The notes beneath the pieces were generated by a model. The model made no database searches, was not told the origin of the DNA, and worked only from the letters and a program-made list of their open reading frames with translations. A stretch of DNA of 14,257 bases from Candidatus Treponema excrementipullorum (GTDB taxonomy: Bacteria > Spirochaetota > Spirochaetia > Treponematales > Treponemataceae): NCBI GenBank assembly GCA_018883625.1, contig JAHLFV010000145.1:1-14257 (forward strand), written 5' to 3'. Of this stretch, positions 7,109-13,209 are shown piece by piece (positions within the stretch are counted from its first letter, which is position 1; each line of letters opens with the position of its first letter). Position numbers and translations under genes: made by a program.

Positions 7109-8251
7109 GTGGCAAAAATGACAACTGAAACAGAATTGCCGACAGATATGTCGGAAAAATTGAAAGCCTTGGAAGCAGCTCGGCTTCAAATCGAAAAACA
7201 ATTCGGCACAGGTTCTTTGATGAAATTGGGAACAGCTGCCGATGTCAGTTTAGACTGTATCCCATCCGGTTCTATTTTATTGGATGAAGCACTGGGAATC
7301 GGTGGTTATCCTCGGGGACGTATTATCGAAATGTACGGACCGGAATCTTCAGGAAAAACGACCTTGGCTCTCCATGCCATTGCAGAAGCTCAAAAGTTGG
7401 GGGGTATAGCAGCCTTTATTGATGCTGAACATGCTTTGGATCCCGTATATGCTAAAAACCTGGGAGTCAATATTGATGAGCTATGGGTTTCTCAACCGGA
7501 TACAGGAGAACAGGCTTTGGAAATAGCCGAAAGTCTTGTGCGTTCCGGGGCTGTAGATATTATTGTTGTGGACTCTGTGGCAGCCCTTACGCCTCAGGCA
7601 GAAATTGAAGGTGATATGGGAGATTCCCACATGGGCCTTCAGGCTCGTCTGATGAGTCAGGCTTTGAGAAAACTGACAGCTACTATCGGTAAGTCAAAGA
7701 CTATTTTGGTGTTTATTAACCAGATCCGTATGAAAATCGGTGTTATGTTCGGAAATCCCGAAACCACTACCGGCGGTAATGCACTTAAATTTTATTCTTC
7801 TGTACGATTGGAAATCAGAAGAATCGAATCTATCGATGCAAAGGGGGCAGAAGATGCCATCGGTAACAGAGTTCGTGTCAAAATTGTAAAGAACAAAGTG
7901 GCTCCTCCTTTCAGAAAGGTAGAGCTGGATATTTACTTTGGTAAAGGTGTATCTGCCACTGCAAGCCTTTTGGATGCTGCCGTAAAACATGGTTTTATCG
8001 ATAAACGGGGAGCTTGGTTTACAACAGAAACAGAAAAAATTGGTCAAGGTAGAGAAAATGCCTTAGCCTTTTTGGAACAAAATCCTGACTTCACTAAAGA
8101 CTTGGAAAGAAAATTGCGAGAAAAGATTTTTCCCGGTCAGGTGATAAAGAAAAAGGACGAAAAAGAGGGTAAATCAACAAAGGCAGCAAAGCAAGATAGT
8201 GCAAAAGCTGAAGCAGTAAAATCTTCTCCAATACCCGATGAGTTATTCTAA
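7109..8251 (+). CDS. recA: Recombinase A
   Basis: RecA forms ATP-dependent filaments on single-stranded DNA and drives homologous pairing and strand exchange. All signatures are present: Walker A GPESSGKTT (77-85), catalytic Glu107 in FIDAEHALDP, Walker B IIVVDS (151-156), DNA-binding loop L1 near EGDMGDSHMG (167-176), the INQIRMKIGVMFGNP segment and loop L2 around PETTTGG (217-223). The 380 residues exceed the usual ~350. The extra length is a lysine-, alanine- and serine-rich tail from about residue 357, ending in PDELF; C-terminal tails of RecA vary and often modulate DNA binding. The GTG start is preferred because of GGAGGG five bases before it. The gene heads a tightly packed run, and its last 14 bases overlap the start of folK. 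No LexA operator is seen upstream, so damage induction of the classic type is not supported. Confidence 0.98.
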   Translation: MAKMTTETELPTDMSEKLKALEAARLQIEKQFGTGSLMKLGTAADVSLDCIPSGSILLDEALGIGGYPRGRIIEMYGPESSGKTTLALHAIAEAQKLGGIAAFIDAEHALDPVYAKNLGVNIDELWVSQPDTGEQALEIAESLVRSGAVDIIVVDSVAALTPQAEIEGDMGDSHMGLQARLMSQALRKLTATIGKSKTILVFINQIRMKIGVMFGNPETTTGGNALKFYSSVRLEIRRIESIDAKGAEDAIGNRVRVKIVKNKVAPPFRKVELDIYFGKGVSATASLLDAAVKHGFIDKRGAWFTTETEKIGQGRENALAFLEQNPDFTKDLERKLREKIFPGQVIKKKDEKEGKSTKAAKQDSAKAEAVKSSPIPDELF

Positions 8252-8738
8252 GATTGTTTTGGGCTTGGGCTCTAATCATAGTTTGGGTGATTTGTCGTCT
8301 CCCGAGATTCTGAAAAGAGCCTGCGTCCTTTTAGAAGAAAAAATTGCACACATAAAGAAATCCAGCCTCTACAGAACTACGGCCATGTATTATGAAAATC
8401 AGGAAGATTTTTACAATATGGTCGTAGCCGGGTTTTATTCCGGTAGTCCCCGGGAATTGTTGGATTTTATCCATGAAGTTGAAAGGTCTTTGGGGCGGGA
8501 CCGTACCAAGGAATTCAGAAACGGTCCCCGTACCTTAGATGTGGATATTGAGCTTTTTGATAACGAAAAAATCAATGATAGTGATTTGATTATTCCTCAT
8601 CCCCGCATGGAAGAAAGAGCTTTTGTACTTATTCCCATGCTTGAGATTTTTTCTGAAAATGCCGAACTTGATATAAAGGGCCAATATTACAAAGAGTGTC
8701 TAGAAAAATTACCGCCTCAGGGTATTTGGAAACTATAA
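8238..8738 (+). CDS. folK: 6-hydroxymethyl-7,8-dihydropterin pyrophosphokinase
   Basis: FolK transfers pyrophosphate from ATP to 6-hydroxymethyl-7,8-dihydropterin, the step before dihydropteroate synthase in folate synthesis. The 166 residues fit the family. Visible motifs are GLGSN (9-13), the Arg-rich loop LGRDRTKEFRNGPRTLDVDI (85-104) with metal-binding Asp101 and Asp103, and LIIPHPRMEERAFVLIPM (117-134), the second family signature. The start ATG lies inside the end of recA (14-base overlap in another frame), so translation is probably coupled to recA; no strong separate ribosome site is apparent. No other folate gene (folP, folB, folE) is in this window, so the gene stands apart from its pathway partners here. 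The identification is secure from the motifs. Confidence 0.95.
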   Translation: MSYSKIVLGLGSNHSLGDLSSPEILKRACVLLEEKIAHIKKSSLYRTTAMYYENQEDFYNMVVAGFYSGSPRELLDFIHEVERSLGRDRTKEFRNGPRTLDVDIELFDNEKINDSDLIIPHPRMEERAFVLIPMLEIFSENAELDIKGQYYKECLEKLPPQGIWKL

Positions 8739-8768
8739 CTTTATGGCCCCTAGCAATAGGAGTATCTC

Positions 8769-9560
8769 ATGGAACAAGTACCGGAAAAAAAAGAAACCTC
8801 GGCGAATCAGCAAATGTCCACCGAACAGAATCAGCCCGGAAAGCACTTTGTACTGGAGGATTTTGACGGTCCTTTAGATGTTTTATTGTTCCTGATAAAG
8901 AAAAATGAAGTAAATATTTACGATATTCCCATCGGTCAAATTACGGAGCAGTTTTTGGAGTATTTGGATTTTGCCGTCACTCCAGATTTGGAAAATCTTA
9001 CTGATTTTTACGCTATGGCTGCGGATTTATTGTACATAAAGTCCCGTATGTTGTTGCCGGTGGAAGTGTCTTTCGGTGAAGATGAATTGGAAGATCCCCG
9101 TCAGGAATTGGTGGAAAAACTTATCGAATATCAAAAGTTTAAGAAACTTTCCGCCCTTATGGAAGAAAAAGAGGACGAGTCGGAATGGAGTTTTGAGCGA
9201 AAAAAAATTCAGAGAGTATTGCCTTTTGAAGAAGATGATTTATGGGAACGGGTAGACACTTGGGAATTGTTACAGGATATGCAAAAAATCTTTAAAGGGC
9301 TGGTGTCATCGTTCTCTTCAGAAAAAATTCTTGATATGTATGAAGAGATTTCTGTAAACGAAAAAATCACCCTGATGAATGAAATGTTGGAAAATAAAGG
9401 TGAATGTTTTTTTACAGATTTGATAGTAAGAAAAGGTAATATTTTGGACGTCGTCTGTGCTTTTATGGCGATTTTGGAAGCTGTAAAATTCAAAATGGCA
9501 TCCATTTATCAAAACAGAATGTTCGGGGATATAAAAATTTGTCCCTATAAAGCTGCTTAA
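8769..9560 (+). CDS. scpA: Segregation and condensation protein A (kleisin)
   Basis: ScpA is the kleisin that bridges the two heads of the SMC dimer and, with ScpB, forms the complex that organises and separates the bacterial chromosome. The protein has 263 residues. After a polar N-terminal extension (~25 residues rich in Gln, Glu and Asn), the family signature FDGPLDVLLFLIKKNEVNIY starts at residue 33 and is followed by DIPIGQITEQFLEYL. The next conserved block is MAADLLYIKSRMLLP (~84-98). The C-terminal winged-helix part ends in the typical FGDIKI. AGGAG (8758-8762) six bases before the ATG supports the start. scpB begins two bases after its stop, as expected for partner subunits. The N-terminal extension is longer than in most ScpA proteins I know; its role is unclear. 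Confidence 0.95.
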   Translation: MEQVPEKKETSANQQMSTEQNQPGKHFVLEDFDGPLDVLLFLIKKNEVNIYDIPIGQITEQFLEYLDFAVTPDLENLTDFYAMAADLLYIKSRMLLPVEVSFGEDELEDPRQELVEKLIEYQKFKKLSALMEEKEDESEWSFERKKIQRVLPFEEDDLWERVDTWELLQDMQKIFKGLVSSFSSEKILDMYEEISVNEKITLMNEMLENKGECFFTDLIVRKGNILDVVCAFMAILEAVKFKMASIYQNRMFGDIKICPYKAA

Positions 9561-9562
9561 AT

Positions 9563-10108
9563 ATGGAGTTTAAATTGGATAAAGAGACAGCCCTTATTGA
9601 GGCTATACTTTTTTTGGAATCTGAACCGCAAAGCGAAGAATCTCTTTCCCGTATTTCGGAACTATCTGCAGATGTTGTAGAAATTGCTATCGCCAATTTA
9701 AAAGAAAAGTATATGGCTGAAGATTCCGGAATTGAACTTGTTAAAATTGTAGGTGGATGGACTTTAGCACCAAAAAAGGATTTGTGGAATTTTCTCAAAG
9801 AACGGTACGGTAAAAAAAACGAAGGCAAGTTGTCTAAAGCCGCCATGGAAACTTTGGCTATAATTGCCTATTCCCAGCCCATTACCAGAGCTGAAATAGA
9901 ATCTATTCGCGGTGTTTCAGCTGATAACATGATTCGTATCCTAATGGAAAGAAATCTGATTAAAGAAGTGGGTAAAAAGGATATTCCGGGAAAACCGGTA
10001 CAATTCGGTACAACCAAAGACTTTTTGCAGTTTTTCCGTTTAGACAGTATTGCAGATTTGCCCCATCTAGACGAAACAGAAAGCGAGAGGTTTGAACTTG
10101 CCAGATAG
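9563..10108 (+). CDS. scpB: Segregation and condensation protein B
   Basis: ScpB is the dimeric winged-helix partner that binds the ScpA kleisin and completes the SMC-ScpAB condensin. Its 181 residues fit the family length. The conserved core is LSKAAMETLAIIAYSQPITR (89-108) followed by AEIESIRGVSADNMIRILMER. The second signature is KDIPGKPVQFGTTKDFLQFF near residues 138-157, matching the family pattern of GRP/GKP, then Tyr or Phe, TT and FL. The N-terminal winged helix (residues ~8-75) includes ALIEAILFLESEP. The start two bases after the scpA stop, with only a weak ribosome site, points to translational coupling that keeps the two subunits in proportion. The final codons overlap the start of the pseudouridine synthase gene. 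No smc gene is in the window. Confidence 0.95.
   Translation: MEFKLDKETALIEAILFLESEPQSEESLSRISELSADVVEIAIANLKEKYMAEDSGIELVKIVGGWTLAPKKDLWNFLKERYGKKNEGKLSKAAMETLAIIAYSQPITRAEIESIRGVSADNMIRILMERNLIKEVGKKDIPGKPVQFGTTKDFLQFFRLDSIADLPHLDETESERFELAR
10087..10091 (+). promoter_or_regulatory. Shine-Dalgarno site that decides the rluB TTG start
   Basis: GAGGT lies within the end of scpB, six bases before TTG at 10098. The earlier in-frame TTG at 10092 would directly abut this site, which is too close for initiation. The later TTG is therefore preferred. Confidence 0.6.
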
Positions 10109-10850
10109 TACAGAAAAAGCAACTCTTCGCCTTCAGGTGTATTTAGCCCACTGCGGGCTTGCTAGCCGGCGGGCTTGCGAAGTGTATATATCAGAAGGCA
10201 GAGTAAGCGTTAACGGTGAAATTGTTACAAGTCCCGGTACCAAGGTTTCCTTGGAAGACACAGTGTGTGTAGACGGAAAACCGTTACATCTAGAAAAGCG
10301 TAAGCGGTACATTTTGTTAAACAAGCCCGCCGGCTATGTGTGTAGCTCCTCTGACGAAAAAGGTCGTGCTTCAGCCCTTGATTTGCTAGCAGGACGTTTT
10401 TCTGAGCGTTTGTACAACGTAGGCCGTTTGGACATGTATTCTTCCGGACTGATTATTTTTACCAATGATGGCGACTTTGCGGCAAAGATTTCTCATCCCT
10501 CTTCTTGTATAGAAAAAGAGTATATTGTGGAAGCTTTAGGTGGTATTCCCCAGGTTTTGGTGGATAGATTCAAAAGAGGAATCCGAATTGACGGTGTGTT
10601 TTATCGATGTAAAGACGCAGAACTGTTAAGTCCAAAAAAATTACGGGTGGTTTTGGAAGAAGGAAAAAATCGGGAAATACGTCGGGTGTTTGCATTTTTT
10701 GAAATAACTATCCGTCGTTTGAGCCGTATAAGAATCGGCACTATAGAAAATACCTTGGAAGAAGGAAAATTCAGAGAATTAAGACCTGAGGAAATTTCCG
10801 ACTTGTTGTCATTAAGTAATAGGGGAGGTGGACATGGTTGTAGCTATTGA
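10098..10850 (+). CDS. rluB: 23S rRNA pseudouridine synthase, RluB/RsuA family
   Basis: Enzymes of this family isomerise a specific uridine of rRNA to pseudouridine. From the TTG start chosen here the protein has 250 residues. An N-terminal S4 RNA-binding domain (residues ~9-58) contains LRLQVYLAHCGLASRRACE and GRVSVNG. The catalytic domain follows, with LLNKPAGYVCS (~73-83) and the active-site loop NVGRLDMYSSGL carrying the catalytic Asp112, then TNDGD. The later KNREIRRVFAFF matches the family's arginine-rich signature. RluB, acting on 23S rRNA, is favoured over RsuA (16S) because of the gene order after scpB, but sequence alone does not fix the target uridine. The short tail ending GGGHGCSY is produced where the gene overlaps the ribosome site and start of cmk. 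It overlaps scpB by 11 bases, so coupling on both sides is likely. Confidence 0.9.
   Translation: MPDSTEKATLRLQVYLAHCGLASRRACEVYISEGRVSVNGEIVTSPGTKVSLEDTVCVDGKPLHLEKRKRYILLNKPAGYVCSSSDEKGRASALDLLAGRFSERLYNVGRLDMYSSGLIIFTNDGDFAAKISHPSSCIEKEYIVEALGGIPQVLVDRFKRGIRIDGVFYRCKDAELLSPKKLRVVLEEGKNREIRRVFAFFEITIRRLSRIRIGTIENTLEEGKFRELRPEEISDLLSLSNRGGGHGCSY
10824..10829 (+). promoter_or_regulatory. Shine-Dalgarno site that decides the cmk start
   Basis: GGAGGT sits four bases before ATG at 10834 and overlaps the in-frame GTG at 10828. A GTG inside its own ribosome site cannot be the start, so the ATG is chosen. Confidence 0.8.
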
Positions 10851-11466
10851 TGGCCCTGCCGGTTGCGGAAAAAGTACTGTAGCAAAAATTTTGGCGGAAC
10901 GGCTACATCTGACGTTTTTGAATTCCGGTTCTTTTTATAGAGGTATTACTCTTGCTCTGTTGAGAGCCGGAATCGATTTAAAAGATGAGCAAAAAGTATT
11001 GGATTTTGCTCGGGGTCTCAATTTAGACTATGTGAATTCCCATTTGTTTTTGGAAGGGGAGGATGTAGAGGATTTGTTGCACACAGACCAAGTGGATGCT
11101 TATGCGGCGCAAGTTTCCGCTATAGTGCCCTTACGTCATATTGTCAACGAAAAAATCCGTGAGGTTACTAAGTCCCTCAGTATCGTGTGCGAAGGTCGAG
11201 ATATGACAACTGTGGTTTTCCCCAACGCAGAACACAAGTTCTATCTTGATGCTTCCATCGATGTGCAAGCGCAGCGTCGCTTTAATCAGGGAGTGAGTGA
11301 TTTAAGTCTTGAAGAAATAAAGGAATCAATCAGAAAACGGGATGAAATCGACAAAAACAAGGCGGAAGGTGCTTTGAAAATAGCTCCTGATGCTCTATAT
11401 ATTGATACTTCTCACTTGACCATAGAAGAGGTTTGTGAGATAATGACACGTAAAATTCAAAATTAA
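10834..11466 (+). CDS. cmk: (d)CMP kinase
   Basis: Cytidylate kinase phosphorylates CMP and dCMP with ATP, recycling nucleotides from RNA and lipid turnover. The protein has 210 residues from the ATG chosen here. Visible motifs are the P-loop GPAGCGKST (7-15), LNSGSFYRGITL (CMP-binding region), QVSAIVPLR, EGRDMTTVVFP, and the lid RKRDEIDKNKAEGAL followed by DALYIDTS. Several usually conserved positions differ: LDTG/LDSG is LNSG, GRDIGT is GRDMTT, the lid Arg of the DxxR pattern is Lys, and SPL/APL is GAL. The fold and remaining residues (P-loop Lys13, lid RD and D, VSA Ser) argue for an active kinase of a divergent branch. The gene overlaps rluB by 17 bases and is followed after nine bases by rpsA, a very common bacterial pairing. 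Confidence 0.93.
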   Translation: MVVAIDGPAGCGKSTVAKILAERLHLTFLNSGSFYRGITLALLRAGIDLKDEQKVLDFARGLNLDYVNSHLFLEGEDVEDLLHTDQVDAYAAQVSAIVPLRHIVNEKIREVTKSLSIVCEGRDMTTVVFPNAEHKFYLDASIDVQAQRRFNQGVSDLSLEEIKESIRKRDEIDKNKAEGALKIAPDALYIDTSHLTIEEVCEIMTRKIQN

Positions 11467-11475
11467 GGGTTTAGT

Positions 11476-13188
11476 ATGGATCAGATGGAAGTGGAAAAGG
11501 ATGTAGCTAAAAAAGCAAATATCCAGGCACAATTGCAGGAAGCATCGCTTAAGAATCTAGAGTCTCTGGAAGAGGGACAGCTTGTTGACGGTACAGTAAT
11601 TCAGGTTACACCGGATCAGGTTTTTGTTGACGTAGGTTATAAGTCAGAAGGTAAGATACCTACAACAGAGTTTGACGTAACTCCTCAGGTTGGAGATATT
11701 GTTTCTGTTGTTTTGATTACAAAAGAAAATAAGCACGGTGAAGTGATCGTTTCAAAGAAGAAGGCTGATGTTAAGCAGCTTTGGAAAACTCTCCGTCAGG
11801 CTGTTAGTGATAAAACTCCTGTTGAAGGTACTATTGAAAAACAAATTAAGGGTGGTTTTGAAGTAAATTTAGGCTATGATATTAAAGCCTTCCTTCCTAT
11901 CAGTCAGGCTGACAGCCAGAAAGTGGAAAAAGCTGAAAAACTTATCGGTATTAAAGATAAATTTTATGTAGAAAGACTTTATTCTGAAAACAAACAAAAT
12001 ATTGTTGTTAACAGAAGAAAGTACTTGGAAGAATCCATGGAAAACAACCGGGAAGAATTCTTTAACAATATTTCCATCGGTGATACGGTTAAGGGTGTTG
12101 TAAAGAGTTTTACCAGTTTTGGTGCTTTTATCGACTTGGGCGGTTTTGACGGACTTCTCCATATCAATGATATGAGTTGGGGTCACGTAACACGACCGAA
12201 GGACTTTGTAAAAAAAGGTCAAGAGATAGAGTTAAAAGTTATTCGTCTTGATCCCGAAGAGAAGAGAATTAATCTTTCTCTGAAGCATTTTACGGAAGAT
12301 CCTTGGATTCATTTTGAAGACAAGTACCATGTAAATGATATTGTAAAGGGTAAGGTAACAAAATTAACCGATTTTGGTGCTTTTATCGAGTTGGAAGAAG
12401 GTATCGAAGGTCTTGCCCATATCAGTGAATTCTCTTGGGTGAAGAAAATCAATAAAGCTTCTGACATGGTAAAAATCGGTGATGAAGTTGAATGTATGGT
12501 TCTTGGCTACGATATTCAGGCCGGTCGTGTATCTCTCGGTTTGAAACAAGTTACCGATAATCCATGGGATTCCATTGCAGAAAAATATCCTGTAGGTACA
12601 AAGCTGACACGGAAAGTTGTAAAAATTACAAATGCCGGTGCCTTTGTTGAGTTGGAAGAAGGTATTGACGGTTTCCTCCATGTTGATGATTTGTCATGGA
12701 CAAAAAGAGTTAAGAACCCCGGTAGTGAATTGACTGTCGGTCAGGATATTGACGTTGTTGTTATCGAGAATGATCCCGAATCTCACAGAATTCGTTTGGG
12801 TGTAAAGCAGCTTACGGAAGATCCTTGGGTAGCTTTTGCTGAAACATATAAGCCCGGTTCAACTTTGGAAGGTGAAGTTGTTTCCATTGCAGACTTTGGC
12901 GTTTTTGTTCGAGCTCCTAACGGTATTGAAGGTTTGGTTAACAAGTCAAATCTCAGTGAAAACAGAGATGAACCTTTTGAAGAGGCTGTAAAGAAATACA
13001 ACGTAGGCGATAAAATCAATGTATACGTTGTGGATGTTAATCCAGACAAGCAGAAGGTAGCTTTCTCTGTTAAAGAATTCAAGAAAAAGCAGCAGAGAGA
13101 TGAAATTTCTCAGTATATGTCATCTGCCAATGACGATAATGAGGGTGCTTTTACTCTTGGGGATTTCCTCAAAAACAAAAATAACTAG
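11476..13188 (+). CDS. rpsA: 30S ribosomal protein S1, six S1 domains
   Basis: S1 binds mRNA on the small ribosomal subunit and helps load and unfold messages during initiation. The 570 residues contain six S1 (OB-fold) domains at about 33-98, 115-182, 200-271, 286-358, 373-446 and 460-535. Domains 3-5 are the clearest RNA-binding type, with the pattern FGAF(I/V)(D/E)L, G(L/F)(L/A)H and a following SW (for example SFGAFIDLGGFDGLLHINDM). The first two domains are more divergent, as in other S1 proteins where they bind the ribosome. The C-terminus ends in a charged linker and the short GAFTLGDFLKNKNN. AAGGG six bases before ATG at 11476 supports the start. Domains 3-6 keep short near-identical DNA stretches, reflecting internal duplication. 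The base and codon use looks smoother and more repetitive than in its neighbours, as expected for a highly expressed gene. Confidence 0.96.
   Translation: MDQMEVEKDVAKKANIQAQLQEASLKNLESLEEGQLVDGTVIQVTPDQVFVDVGYKSEGKIPTTEFDVTPQVGDIVSVVLITKENKHGEVIVSKKKADVKQLWKTLRQAVSDKTPVEGTIEKQIKGGFEVNLGYDIKAFLPISQADSQKVEKAEKLIGIKDKFYVERLYSENKQNIVVNRRKYLEESMENNREEFFNNISIGDTVKGVVKSFTSFGAFIDLGGFDGLLHINDMSWGHVTRPKDFVKKGQEIELKVIRLDPEEKRINLSLKHFTEDPWIHFEDKYHVNDIVKGKVTKLTDFGAFIELEEGIEGLAHISEFSWVKKINKASDMVKIGDEVECMVLGYDIQAGRVSLGLKQVTDNPWDSIAEKYPVGTKLTRKVVKITNAGAFVELEEGIDGFLHVDDLSWTKRVKNPGSELTVGQDIDVVVIENDPESHRIRLGVKQLTEDPWVAFAETYKPGSTLEGEVVSIADFGVFVRAPNGIEGLVNKSNLSENRDEPFEEAVKKYNVGDKINVYVVDVNPDKQKVAFSVKEFKKKQQRDEISQYMSSANDDNEGAFTLGDFLKNKNN
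12117..12389 (+). repeat. 18-bp direct repeat within rpsA (S1 domains 3 and 4)
   Basis: The 18 bases TTTTGGTGCTTTTATCGA occur at 12117-12134 and 12372-12389, exactly 255 bases apart and in the same frame. They encode the core FGAFI strand of successive S1 domains. A further shared 17-mer is at 12388-12404 and 12649-12665, and another at 12290-12306 and 12812-12828. They reflect domain duplication under codon bias. Confidence 0.8.
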
Positions 13189-13209
13189 TTGTGATTCTCG
13201 GTGGGCGTG

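Noticed and set aside
7694..8047. 117-codon minus-strand open frame
   Set aside because: It is antisense to the conserved core of recA.
10828..10833. GTG at 10828 as the cmk start
   Set aside because: The GTG is part of the GGAGGTG ribosome site itself; the ATG at 10834 has normal spacing.
11869..13082. Several minus-strand open frames opposite rpsA
   Set aside because: They are shadows of the S1 repeats and recur because the domains repeat.
13189..13209. Intrinsic terminator between rpsA and the sigma-54 activator
   Set aside because: No inverted repeat followed by a T-run is present in these 21 bases.
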